Below, in pieces: positions 1 to 7,910 of a stretch of DNA of 64,000 nt. A model generated the notes under the pieces. It was not told where the DNA came from. It saw only the letters and a list, made by a program, of their open reading frames with translations, and ran no database searches. Numbering within the stretch: position 1 is the first letter of the stretch; each line of letters opens with the position of its first letter. The position numbers and the translations under genes were made by a program. This DNA comes from Sutcliffiella horikoshii (GTDB lineage Bacteria > Bacillota > Bacilli > Bacillales > Bacillaceae_I), in contig NZ_JAIVKY010000007.1 in NCBI RefSeq assembly GCF_020524325.1, positions 701,759 to 765,758 of the forward strand. The letters are read 5' to 3'.

Positions 1-285
1 GCTGCAGGAGATAATATGGCATTTGGAGCAATCAAAGCAATCAAGAAAAAAGGATTATCTGTACCAGATGATATTTCTGTTATAGGTTATGATGATATAG
101 ATATTGCCCAGCATATAGCACCGCCATTAACCACTGTCAAACAGAATATGAATCAACTTGGTTCCACAGCAGCCGATCTGTTATTAGATCAGATCAATGA
201 CAAAACAAAGCTCAACAAAGCCGTTACCATTCCAGTAGAACTTATCATCAGGGAATCGTGTAAGGCAATTAAAATTGATGAGTGA
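1..285 (+). CDS. LacI/GalR-family regulator, C-terminal end (5' truncated by window edge)
   Basis: The reading frame is open from base 1, so only the last 94 residues are present. They read as the C-terminal subdomain of the periplasmic-binding-like effector domain of LacI-family repressors: a DNMAFGAIKA helix, a VPDDISVIGYDD strand, PPLTTVKQ, and a terminal VELIIRES strand before the stop. The N-terminal helix-turn-helix lies outside the window. Twin palindromic operators directly downstream, before a sugar-uptake operon on the same strand, make it the likely local repressor, with a beta-glucoside or gluco-oligosaccharide as inducer (inference). Confidence 0.9.
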   Translation, partial: AAGDNMAFGAIKAIKKKGLSVPDDISVIGYDDIDIAQHIAPPLTTVKQNMNQLGSTAADLLLDQINDKTKLNKAVTIPVELIIRESCKAIKIDE

Positions 286-311
286 AGAGGGGACTAATAA
301 GTTCTCTTTTT
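286..311 (+). terminator. Weak terminator after the LacI-type gene
   Basis: Imperfect stem AGAG..ACT / AGTTCTCT containing G-T pairs and a small bulge, followed by TTTTT. It lies straight after the regulator stop and before the operators, so it could separate regulator and operon transcripts. Confidence 0.4.
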
Positions 312-321
312 ATCCATAAAA

Positions 322-366
322 CGAAAGCGCTTTAGTTAAAAATAAGCATTTTCGAAAGCGCTTTAG
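322..366. promoter_or_regulatory. Twin LacI-type operators
   Basis: The 14-base sequence CGAAAGCGCTTTAG occurs identically at 322-335 and 353-366, 31 bp apart (about three helical turns). Each holds the palindrome AAAGCGCTTT with a central CG, typical of LacI/GalR operators. The outer bases fit the CcpA cre consensus poorly at the 3' side, so a dedicated repressor (probably the truncated upstream gene) is the better reading. Spacing on one helix face would allow cooperative binding. No convincing -35/-10 pair was found. Confidence 0.7.
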
Positions 367-398
367 TATTTTTTACAACAAAACAGGGGGGTATTTTT

Positions 399-1709
399 GT
401 GAAAAAGAAGCTTTTAATTCTTATTACTGCAGTAATGACGCTAAGTTTATTATCTGCTTGCAGTAACTCGTCTTCTTCTAAGAAGGCAGATTTAACTGTA
501 TGGTCCTTCACGGATGAACTACAAGAACCAATCAATGTATTTAAAGAGGAAAACGGAGTAACGGTTGATTTGACAATCATTCCGATTGAAGATTATCCAA
601 CTCGTTTACGTCCAGTATTAGAAAGTGGTCAAGGAGCTCCTGACGTATTTACTGGCGAACTTGCATTCATAAAAGATTGGGTAGAGCAAGATTATTGGGA
701 AGACCTTTCTCAAGAGCCTTACAATGTACAAGAATGGGAAGATGACTATATCCCTTATGTATTTGATCTAGGAAAAGATTCAGAAGGTAAAATCAAAGCT
801 GTATCTTGGCAAACAACTCCAGGTGGTATCTTCTATAGAAGAAGTATCGCTAAAGAAGTATTAGGTACGGATGACCCTACTGAGATCGGCGAAAGAATGA
901 GCACTATGGACGGTTTGTTTGAAGTTGGAGAAGAATTAAAATCCGCTGGTTACCGTCTATTCCCTGATGAAGGAGCTGTTCGTTGGTTTGCACAAGGTCA
1001 AGATCCACAACCTTGGGTTAACGAAAATAACGAGCTAGTTATGACAGAAGGAAGAACCAACTATTTCGACTATGCCAAAGAATTACGTGATAAAGATTTA
1101 ACAGCATTTGCACCAGAATGGTCTCCTGCATGGTTTGCAGCAATGGATGAGCCAATCAACTACAATGCAGGTTGGGAAGAAGTAAACGAGAACAGTTCTG
1201 ATCAAACAGAAGTGTTTGCATATGCATTACCAACTTGGGGTCTTCACAGTGTTCTAAAAACAAACACAGAAGAAACTGTTGGAGACTGGGCAGTAACAAA
1301 TGGTCCGAACCCATACTTCTGGGGCGGAACTTGGTTAGGAATCTACAAAGGTTCTGAAAATAAAGATCTTGCATGGAAATTCGTTCAAATGATGACACAT
1401 GATGAAGAGTTCTTAACTGATTGGGCAAAAGAAACAGGAGATGTTCTTTCCTACTTACCGGTTACAGAAAAAATCAAAGGTGATATTCAAGAGCCATTCT
1501 TAGGCGGGCAAAATAACTATACGTTCTTCTTAGAAGAAGCTGCAAACATCAACCCAGGAACTGTAACAAAATATGACCAACAGATTGATGGATTCTTTGG
1601 ATCTATGGTTGGGGAGTATGTAGAAGGAACTAAGACGAAAGAAGAAGCAATTGAAGAGTTCTATCGTTTAGTGAAAAATGCATACCCGGATATTAAGACA
1701 CCTGAATAA
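399..1709 (+). CDS. ABC transporter sugar-binding lipoprotein
   Basis: 436-aa solute-binding protein of the carbohydrate (MalE-like, extracellular family 1) class. A lipoprotein signal peptide is visible: KKK, a hydrophobic core and lipobox LSAC with the acylated Cys at residue 21, so it should be tethered to the outer face of the membrane. The GTG start lies 8 bases after a run of six Gs. It is the first gene of an operon with two permeases and three glucan hydrolases, so its ligand is probably a beta-glucan oligosaccharide (inference from neighbours). No ATPase gene is present; related systems share an MsmX-type ATPase encoded elsewhere. Confidence 0.9.
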   Translation: MKKKLLILITAVMTLSLLSACSNSSSSKKADLTVWSFTDELQEPINVFKEENGVTVDLTIIPIEDYPTRLRPVLESGQGAPDVFTGELAFIKDWVEQDYWEDLSQEPYNVQEWEDDYIPYVFDLGKDSEGKIKAVSWQTTPGGIFYRRSIAKEVLGTDDPTEIGERMSTMDGLFEVGEELKSAGYRLFPDEGAVRWFAQGQDPQPWVNENNELVMTEGRTNYFDYAKELRDKDLTAFAPEWSPAWFAAMDEPINYNAGWEEVNENSSDQTEVFAYALPTWGLHSVLKTNTEETVGDWAVTNGPNPYFWGGTWLGIYKGSENKDLAWKFVQMMTHDEEFLTDWAKETGDVLSYLPVTEKIKGDIQEPFLGGQNNYTFFLEEAANINPGTVTKYDQQIDGFFGSMVGEYVEGTKTKEEAIEEFYRLVKNAYPDIKTPE

Positions 1710-1719
1710 TGCAACAAAG

Positions 1720-1755
1720 GATGTGGTGGGAGCTGAAACTTGGCTCCCACCCATC
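1720..1755 (+). other. Stable intergenic hairpin without U-tail
   Basis: GGTGGGAGC (1725-1733) pairs with GCTCCCACC (1743-1751), extended by GATG/CATC with one mismatch. No run of Ts follows. Placed right after the binding-protein stop, it resembles the 3'-protecting hairpins that raise binding-protein mRNA above the permease mRNA. Role is inferred. Confidence 0.5.
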
Positions 1756-1775
1756 ATTTAAAGAGTAAGCTCTGT

Positions 1776-1916
1776 TAACTGCCGCTGTGGATTTACGCAC
1801 TTGGCTTCGCTTATCCAAAGGGCGTGTGCTTGAGCCTCCTCACAACGCTTCAGGGGTCTCAACCTACCGCTATCTCCCGCCGGAGTCTACGCCATGTGCT
1901 CCAATCCACAGCTAGG
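1776..1916 (-). repeat. GC-rich intergenic repeat, type 2, single unit
   Basis: Read on the minus strand it runs from CTAGCTGTGGATTGGAGC through GAGGAGGCTCAAGCAC to CCACAGCGGC, clearly related to copies near 22941, 35241, 38021 and 45588. It lies inside the sugar-uptake operon between the binding protein and the first permease, so transcription must read through it or restart after it. No coding function is apparent. Confidence 0.85.
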
Positions 1917-1976
1917 TTATTTATTTAATACATTATCAATTTTATTAACAGAGTTACAAGAAAGAAGGCGATTGAT

Positions 1977-2861
1977 TTGAAGAAAAAAGATCATTATGGC
2001 TATCTGTTCATCCTACCATTTTTCATCGTCTTTGGGATATTTAGCATCTATCCAATACTATTAACCTTCTATTATAGTTTTACAAACTACTCCGGTATGG
2101 GAGTTCCTGAAGTTATTGGATTGGCTAACTATACAAGACTACTTACTGACAGCTACTTTTTACAAGCATTCTTTAACACTTGGTACATTTGGGGAGTTAA
2201 CTTCTTTTTCCAAATGCTTATAGCATTGGGGCTTGCGATATTGTTCTCTGATATTCGCCTAAAAATGAAAGGGCTTGGTTTCTTCCGGGCTGTACTTTAT
2301 CTTCCAAACTTAATAACTATCGCTTCTGTAGCGTTATTGTTTGGTATTTTACTAGGATGGCACCATGGAACATTGAATCATTTATTAATGGATTTAGGCA
2401 TCATCTCTCAGCCAATCAACTGGCTTAACGACCCTACTACAGCAAAATGGTCTGTTGCTCTTATCGGAGCATGGATGTGGTTTGGTCATACATTTATCGT
2501 ATTGATGGCAGGTATTTCAGGTATTTCAAAGGATTATTATGAAGCGGCACTTATTGATGGAGCGAACCGTTGGAAAACATTGTTCCACATTACATTGCCA
2601 TTATTAAAACCAATTATGTTATATATCATGATCACTTCTTTAATTGGCGGATTGCAGATTTTCGAATTGCCGATGTTATTAACAGACGGTATGGGTGCAC
2701 CGCAAGGATCTCTAAACACAATGGTTTTATATATGTACAATCAGGCATTTAAATTTAACAACTATGGATACGCCGCAGCGGTCGCATACGGATTATTCTT
2801 GATTACGTTAATATTCTCGTTTGTAACATTTAAAGCTATGTACCGCAAAAGCATGGATTAG
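1977..2861 (+). CDS. Sugar ABC transporter permease (MalF/UgpA type)
   Basis: 294-aa integral membrane protein with about six hydrophobic segments. The permease coupling loop is visible near residues 190-205 as YYEAALIDGANRWKTLFHITLPLL, quoted here in two parts: EAALIDGANRW then FHITLPLL; this EAA motif contacts the shared ATPase. The start is TTG at 1977 after an AAGAAAGAAGG ribosome site. It is followed 12 bp later by the partner permease. Substrate is inferred from the operon as a beta-glucan oligosaccharide. Confidence 0.92.
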   Translation: MKKKDHYGYLFILPFFIVFGIFSIYPILLTFYYSFTNYSGMGVPEVIGLANYTRLLTDSYFLQAFFNTWYIWGVNFFFQMLIALGLAILFSDIRLKMKGLGFFRAVLYLPNLITIASVALLFGILLGWHHGTLNHLLMDLGIISQPINWLNDPTTAKWSVALIGAWMWFGHTFIVLMAGISGISKDYYEAALIDGANRWKTLFHITLPLLKPIMLYIMITSLIGGLQIFELPMLLTDGMGAPQGSLNTMVLYMYNQAFKFNNYGYAAAVAYGLFLITLIFSFVTFKAMYRKSMD

Positions 2862-2873
2862 GAGTGAGTTAGT

Positions 2874-3704
2874 GTGAATAAAAGTACTTTTGTAAAGAGC
2901 ATCCTCTACGGGCTTTTAATATTGCTTGCGATTATTAGCTTTATCCCATTTTATATGATGATTATCAATGCTACGAGATCCAATTCAGAAATTCTGCAAA
3001 AAGGGTTCACCCTTTTACCAGGTAGCGCAATCGCGGAAAACTATGAAAGATTGATAAGTTTCGTTAATATTTGGCAAGGATTTGGAAACAGTGTATTTAT
3101 AGCAATTTGTGTAACTGTATTAAGCTCATACTTCTCCGCACTGACGGCATATGGGTTTGCGATTTATAACTTTAAAGGTAAAAATTTTCTATTCGTTTCC
3201 GTATTAATTTTGATGATGGTCCCGGGCCAATTAGGTCTAATTGGATTCTATGACTTAAATAAGACATTAGGTACATTGGACAGTTATATCCCATTAATCA
3301 TTCCGGCTATAGCAAGTCCATTCGTTGTTTTCTTCCTACGACAATTTCTTGTCTCCACCCTGCATCCAACATTATTGGAAGCTGCCAGAATGGATGGAGC
3401 AAGTGAAATAAGAATTTTCCATACGATAGGCTTACCTATCATGATGCCGGCAGTAGCTACAATGGGTATCTTCACCTTTATTGGATCTTGGAATAACTAC
3501 ATTGTTCCACTTGTAGTTCTTTTCAGTCCGGAAAAGTACACGTTACCTGTCATGATGGGCTTCTTGAGAGGATCAAAGGTAGCAGAAAATCTAGGTTCTA
3601 TGTATTTAGGTATCGCGATATCTGTTGTACCAATCATGATTACCTTCTTGTTCCTATCCAAATACATCATTAGCAGTATTTCCGCAGGTGGAGTAAAAGA
3701 ATAA
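2874..3704 (+). CDS. Sugar ABC transporter permease (MalG/UgpE type)
   Basis: 276-aa second membrane subunit of the carbohydrate ABC importer, starting with GTG after GGAGTGAG. About six hydrophobic segments are visible and the EAA loop is EAARMDGASEIRIFHTIGLP, residues about 163-182, which docks on the ATPase. The family normally works as a heterodimer with the MalF-type protein encoded directly upstream. It ends 37 bp before the beta-glucosidase gene. Confidence 0.92.
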   Translation: MNKSTFVKSILYGLLILLAIISFIPFYMMIINATRSNSEILQKGFTLLPGSAIAENYERLISFVNIWQGFGNSVFIAICVTVLSSYFSALTAYGFAIYNFKGKNFLFVSVLILMMVPGQLGLIGFYDLNKTLGTLDSYIPLIIPAIASPFVVFFLRQFLVSTLHPTLLEAARMDGASEIRIFHTIGLPIMMPAVATMGIFTFIGSWNNYIVPLVVLFSPEKYTLPVMMGFLRGSKVAENLGSMYLGIAISVVPIMITFLFLSKYIISSISAGGVKE

Positions 3705-3741
3705 ATAAAAAGCAACTAGATTAATAGAAGAGGTGAACGGC

Positions 3742-5073
3742 ATGTTAAATTTTTCAAAGGATTTCATTTTTGGAACAGCAACATCCTCCTACCAAATAGA
3801 AGGAGCACACGATGAAGGAGGTCGTACTCCATCCATCTGGGATACTTTTTCAAGAACACCAGGTAAGGTGTGGAATGGAGACACAGGAGATGTTGCTTGT
3901 GACCACTACCACCGTTATGAAGAAGACATCAACATTATCAAAAGCCTTGGTGTAGATTCTTATCGCCTATCTATCGCTTGGCCAAGGATTTTCCCACAAC
4001 AAGGTGTTTATAACCAAGAAGGTATGGACTTTTATAAAAAGTTAATTAACGGCTTATTGGAAGCTGGTATCAAGCCAATGGTTACGTTATACCACTGGGA
4101 TCTTCCAATGTGGGCACATGAACAAGGCGGATGGGTAAATCGCGAGTCCGTTTCATGGTTCTTGGAGTTTGCAGACAAGTGCTATGAAGAGTTAGACGAA
4201 TTGGTTTATTCATGGATTACGCACAATGAACCATGGTGTGCAAGTTTCTTGAGCTATCACCTTGGCCATCATGCACCTGGACATACAAATCTTGAGGAAG
4301 GCGTAAAAGCAGCACATCATATTCTACTTTCTCATGGTGAAGCGGTTAAATTGTTAAAAGGTAAATTCGGATCTTCTACACCGATTGGAATTACACTTAA
4401 CCTGGCACCTTCTTATGCTCCAACAGATTCAATCAATGACCAAATTGCAAGAAACAATTCTGATGGCTATGCAAACAGATGGTTCCTAGATCCTATTTTC
4501 AAAGGTTCTTATCCAATGGACATGATTAACCTGTTTTCCAAGTTGATTCATAACTTTGATTTCATTCAAGAAGGAGACTTGGAATCGATTTCAACTCCAT
4601 GTGATTTCTTCGGAATCAACTATTACGCAAGATCATTGGTGGAATTTGATCCAAGTTCCCCAATGCTAAATAAAGGTGCTTACTCTGATTATCCGAAAAC
4701 GGGTATGGGCTGGGATATCTCTCCACAGGAGTTCAAGGAATTGATTAGAGGACTTCGTGAGAACTATACTGATCTACCAATCTACATTACCGAAAATGGT
4801 GCGGCTTATGACGATGTAGTGGTAGATGGTTGTGTACATGACAATGAGCGTAAAGATTATGTGGAAAAGCATATTACAGCTGTTGCTGAATTGAATGAAG
4901 AAGGCATGAATATCGCAGGTTACTTCTTGTGGTCTTTATTTGATAACTTTGAATGGGCGTTTGGTTATGACAAGCGATTCGGCATGGTATATGTAGACTT
5001 TGAAACGCAAGAAAGAATTTTGAAAGATAGTGCGAAGCGATTTAAAGAGATTATTAGTTCAAGAAGTATATAA
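3742..5073 (+). CDS. bglB: GH1 beta-glucosidase / 6-phospho-beta-glucosidase-type enzyme
   Basis: 443-aa glycoside hydrolase family 1 enzyme. The catalytic acid/base is E163 in THNEPWC and the nucleophile is E351 in TENGAAY; YHWDLP and the N-terminal FGTATSSYQIEGA are also classic GH1. No signal peptide, so cytoplasmic. The ATG at 3742 is preferred over an in-frame GTG at 3733 because AGAGGTG lies 6 bases upstream of it. With an ABC importer rather than a PTS upstream, the substrate is more likely unphosphorylated beta-glucosides such as laminaribiose or gentiobiose (inference). Confidence 0.92.
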   Translation: MLNFSKDFIFGTATSSYQIEGAHDEGGRTPSIWDTFSRTPGKVWNGDTGDVACDHYHRYEEDINIIKSLGVDSYRLSIAWPRIFPQQGVYNQEGMDFYKKLINGLLEAGIKPMVTLYHWDLPMWAHEQGGWVNRESVSWFLEFADKCYEELDELVYSWITHNEPWCASFLSYHLGHHAPGHTNLEEGVKAAHHILLSHGEAVKLLKGKFGSSTPIGITLNLAPSYAPTDSINDQIARNNSDGYANRWFLDPIFKGSYPMDMINLFSKLIHNFDFIQEGDLESISTPCDFFGINYYARSLVEFDPSSPMLNKGAYSDYPKTGMGWDISPQEFKELIRGLRENYTDLPIYITENGAAYDDVVVDGCVHDNERKDYVEKHITAVAELNEEGMNIAGYFLWSLFDNFEWAFGYDKRFGMVYVDFETQERILKDSAKRFKEIISSRSI

Positions 5074-5099
5074 CCACTCAGGATTGAGTGGTTTTTTTT
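5072..5099 (+). terminator. Rho-independent terminator after GH1
   Basis: Perfect stem AACCACTC / GAGTGGTT with a 6-base loop and eight or more Ts. It would end or attenuate the transporter-GH1 transcript before GH30 and GH16. Confidence 0.85.
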
Positions 5100-5114
5100 G
5101 AAAAGGGAAATTGG

Positions 5115-5219
5115 TTTTGGCACGAACTCAGGGGATTTTGGCATCAACTCGTGTGGTTTTGGCACGAACTCGGGCTGATTTGGCATCAACTTCCCCCATT
5201 TTGGCACGAACTCAATAAA
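5115..5219. repeat. 21-bp tandem repeat (five copies)
   Basis: Five units with an exact 21-bp period begin at 5115, 5136, 5157, 5178 and 5199. The core alternates TTTTGGCACGAACTC and TTTTGGCATCAACTC, so odd and even copies form two subfamilies. It fills the gap between the GH1 terminator and the GH30 ribosome site. The 21-base period would encode heptads in two frames, but there is no credible start or continuation into a gene. Confidence 0.9.
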
Positions 5220-5232
5220 TGGAGGTCATTTT

Positions 5233-6570
5233 ATGAAGAATATTACGGTTATTCAAACAAAAAAAGAGACAGGAAGACCTTGGGAACAAGTAAAAAACAT
5301 CGAATGGAAACAAAAGAGTGACAAAGCGGTCTCTTTAAAGCTTTTTCCTGAAAAACAACATCAAGAGTGGCTAGGTTTCGGCGGAGCTTTTACGGAAGCG
5401 GCTGCCTATAACTGGTCTCAGCTATCAGAAGGTAACAAAGATGCCATTATTAACGCCTATTTTAATAAAGAAACAGGTCTCGGATATAACCTAGGTCGCA
5501 CGGCAATTCACAGTAGTGATTTTGCGCTTGGGAACTATACCTACGTGGAAGAAGGAGATGTGAGCCTCGAGTCCTTTAACATAGAGCGGGAGCAAAAGTA
5601 CGTACTTCCATTTATTAAGGCAGCAGAGTCGGAAGCGGCTGAAACATTGACTATACTAGCTTCGCCTTGGAGTCCGCCTGCATGGATGAAAACAAATGGT
5701 GAAATGAATCACGGTGGCAAGTTAATAGAAAAGTACAGAGAAGCATGGGCTAATTACTATGTAAAATATATCAAAGCAATGGAAGCGGAAGGTGTACCGA
5801 TTTGGGGGATTTCGATTCAAAACGAGCCGGAAGCGACACAGGTGTGGGATTCTTGCATTTATACAGCAGAAGAAGAAAGAGATTTTGTGAAGAACTTCTT
5901 AGGGCCAATCATGGAAAAAAACGGACTTGGCGATAAAAAAATCATCATTTGGGATCACAACCGTGATGTAATCGTGGAGCGGGCGACTACCGTGTTATCC
6001 GATCCGGAAGCAGCTAAATATGTATGGGGAACAGGGAACCACTGGTATGTATCAGAGGAGTTTGAGAATCTATCAAAAGTACATGAGGCATTCCCAGACA
6101 AACATTTATTGTTCACTGAAGGCTGTATTGAAGGTGGAGTGAAACTTGGTGCATGGCATACAGGAGAACGCTATGCAAGAAACATCATCGGAGATATGAA
6201 TAACTGGTTAGAAGGATTCATTGATTGGAACTTGTTACTTGATATGCAAGGTGGACCGAATCATGTAGGAAATTATTGCGATGCGCCAATCATAGCAGAC
6301 ACAGAAAAAGACGAGGTGCATTTCAATAGTTCTTACTATTATATTGGTCATTTTAGTAAGTTTATCAAGCCGGGTGCGAAAAGAATCGCTCATGAAACAG
6401 CGCTTGAAGATGTTTCACTTGTTGCGTTCAAAAATGAAAATGAGAGCATTGTTGTCGTTCTATTAAATGAAACAGATGCCAATAAAGAAACGTCGATAGA
6501 GCTTGAAGGGGAAGTAATGGACCTGGCTATTCCTGCAAGATCTATTACAACGGTGGTATTCAACAACTAA
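5233..6570 (+). CDS. GH30 beta-glucanase (glucosylceramidase-like; possible beta-1,6-glucanase)
   Basis: 445-aa glycoside hydrolase family 30 protein. WLGFGGAFTEAAAYNW near residue 40 and SPWSPPAWMKTNG near 143 are family signatures; the acid/base is E198 in QNEPEA and the nucleophile E296 in FTEGCIE. A small C-terminal beta domain follows. No signal peptide, so it should act in the cytoplasm on imported oligosaccharides. Between GH1 and GH16, and given GH30 members that cleave beta-1,6-glucan, it probably removes beta-1,6 linkages from laminarin-type glucans (inference). Start ATG follows AAATGGAGGTC. Confidence 0.88.
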   Translation: MKNITVIQTKKETGRPWEQVKNIEWKQKSDKAVSLKLFPEKQHQEWLGFGGAFTEAAAYNWSQLSEGNKDAIINAYFNKETGLGYNLGRTAIHSSDFALGNYTYVEEGDVSLESFNIEREQKYVLPFIKAAESEAAETLTILASPWSPPAWMKTNGEMNHGGKLIEKYREAWANYYVKYIKAMEAEGVPIWGISIQNEPEATQVWDSCIYTAEEERDFVKNFLGPIMEKNGLGDKKIIIWDHNRDVIVERATTVLSDPEAAKYVWGTGNHWYVSEEFENLSKVHEAFPDKHLLFTEGCIEGGVKLGAWHTGERYARNIIGDMNNWLEGFIDWNLLLDMQGGPNHVGNYCDAPIIADTEKDEVHFNSSYYYIGHFSKFIKPGAKRIAHETALEDVSLVAFKNENESIVVVLLNETDANKETSIELEGEVMDLAIPARSITTVVFNN

Positions 6571-6589
6571 AGGAGAGAGCATTAAAACA

Positions 6590-7387
6590 ATGACAGATAG
6601 AAAAAAAGACTGGCAGTTAGTTTGGGAAGACAACTTTGATGGGCGTGAATTGGATCAATCCAAATGGTCTTATGATACAGGAAATGGTTTTATGAAGCCT
6701 GATGGCAACTATGAACCCGGTTGGGGCAATGAAGAGCTTCAATATTACTCCAAAAACAATGTGACAGTAGAAGATGGAAAGCTTGTCATAACTGGAAAAA
6801 TGGAAACAGCTTCAGATGACCATGGTAAGTATGAATATACTTCAGGGAAAGTCCATACGAAAGGGAAATTCAGCCAGCTGTATGGGAGATTTGAAGCAAA
6901 AATTAAATTACCAGGTGGACAAGGTTACTGGCCCGCATTTTGGATGATGCCAGAGGAAGACAAGTATGGCGGATGGGCAGCATCTGGAGAAATTGACATC
7001 ATGGAAGCTAAAGGAGCAAGAGTGAATACAGTCGGTGGTGCCATTCATTATGGTAGCCAATGGCCAAATAATACGTATACTGCAAAAGATCATCTCTTAG
7101 GTGAAAACTCAAGCATCACCGATTATAATGTCTATGCAGTTGAGTGGGAACCTGGAGAAATTAGATGGTCTGTAAATGGGGAAGTATTCCAAACTTTGAA
7201 TAAGTGGTCAAGTATGGATTCAGATAATGAGAAAAAGCATGCTTATCCTGCTCCATTTGATCAGAAATTCTATATAATCCTTAACCTAGCCATTGGCGGC
7301 TGGTATGGAGGTGCCCCTGACGAATCCACTAAGTTTCCAGGAAAAATGGAAGTGGATTATGTGAGGGTATATAGCGCACAAAAATAA
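6590..7387 (+). CDS. GH16 endo-beta-1,3-glucanase (laminarinase), cytoplasmic
   Basis: 265-aa family 16 enzyme with the EIDIME catalytic box: nucleophile E134, D136 and acid/base E139. WNWED-like start (WQLVWEDNFDG), YGRFEAKIKLP and WPAFWMMP also mark the laminarinase group. It starts directly with the catalytic domain and only 19 bp separate it from the GH30 stop, so there is no room for a signal peptide. Most bacterial laminarinases are secreted; this one should cut short beta-1,3-glucans after uptake. AGGAGAG lies somewhat far (about 13 bases) from the ATG. Confidence 0.9.
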   Translation: MTDRKKDWQLVWEDNFDGRELDQSKWSYDTGNGFMKPDGNYEPGWGNEELQYYSKNNVTVEDGKLVITGKMETASDDHGKYEYTSGKVHTKGKFSQLYGRFEAKIKLPGGQGYWPAFWMMPEEDKYGGWAASGEIDIMEAKGARVNTVGGAIHYGSQWPNNTYTAKDHLLGENSSITDYNVYAVEWEPGEIRWSVNGEVFQTLNKWSSMDSDNEKKHAYPAPFDQKFYIILNLAIGGWYGGAPDESTKFPGKMEVDYVRVYSAQK

Positions 7388-7404
7388 AGTAGTAATCATA
7401 AATC

Positions 7405-7438
7405 AAAAAGGATTACAGGCCACCCTGTAATCCTTTTT
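7405..7438. terminator. Bidirectional terminator
   Basis: Stem AAAAAGGATTACAG / CTGTAATCCTTTTT, perfect over 14 bp, with As on one side and Ts on the other. It ends the glucan operon and also the opposing gene at 7440. Confidence 0.93.
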
Positions 7439-7439
7439 G

Positions 7440-7835
7440 TCATCCCCATCTCAAACTGATGGTAAGATGGCAGCAATCTTTTCCTTCAATTTCCGATGTC
7501 ATATTTAAATTAATGCCATCCGGATTAAAATCTACTTTCACACCGGAATGCATACCAGTTGAAAGTAATAACTGAGACACTTTCTCTTTATTGCCTTCCT
7601 GTGCTGCCGCCATTACTTCCGAAGCGAACGCTTTAGAATCAGATAGTTTCTGCAAAATGATGCTGGCCTCTTTCATCAATTGTTGCATGGATTCTGCGGA
7701 TTCAGTAAAGACGGTCGGATCCACTTCGGGATAAACTCGGAAATATGTTCTTGGCAGTGGAAGCGCATAAACCGGAAAATAGACATTTCGTGGATAATAA
7801 ACAGTGCGGTGGAAATGGGGTTGATAAAAATACAT
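7440..7835 (-). CDS. Hypothetical protein, Tyr/Pro-rich N-terminus
   Basis: 131 residues from the ATG at 7835, chosen over an upstream in-frame ATG (7856) because GGAGGG sits 6 bases before it. The first 40 residues are rich in Tyr, Phe, Pro and Arg (MYFYQPHFHRTVYYPR), which looks like spore-coat-associated or surface-exposed low-complexity sequence. The middle is helical (SMQQLMKEASIILQKL), and the C-terminal 40 residues form a strand-rich domain. I do not recognise the family. It is a single-gene unit with its own terminator. Confidence 0.75.
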   Translation of the reverse strand: MYFYQPHFHRTVYYPRNVYFPVYALPLPRTYFRVYPEVDPTVFTESAESMQQLMKEASIILQKLSDSKAFASEVMAAAQEGNKEKVSQLLLSTGMHSGVKVDFNPDGINLNMTSEIEGKDCCHLTISLRWG

Positions 7836-7910
7836 GACAAACCCTCCATTTTTCATCAGTACAGTACTATATGTAATTTAAATAGGAATGGAGAGTTGTC
7901 ACCCTTCTAT

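Noticed and set aside
322..366. Reading the twin sites as CcpA cre elements
   Set aside because: The 3' half (TTTAG) departs from the cre consensus at the conserved CA; identical spacing and an adjacent LacI-type gene fit a dedicated operator better.
5115..5219. CRISPR-like array
   Set aside because: Units are contiguous 21-mers without spacers, and no cas genes are near.
5088..5321. 77-codon frame with heptad-like WHEL/WHQL repeats
   Set aside because: It is the 21-bp minisatellite read in one frame. It starts in a terminator T-run, has no ribosome site, and overlaps the GH30 start.
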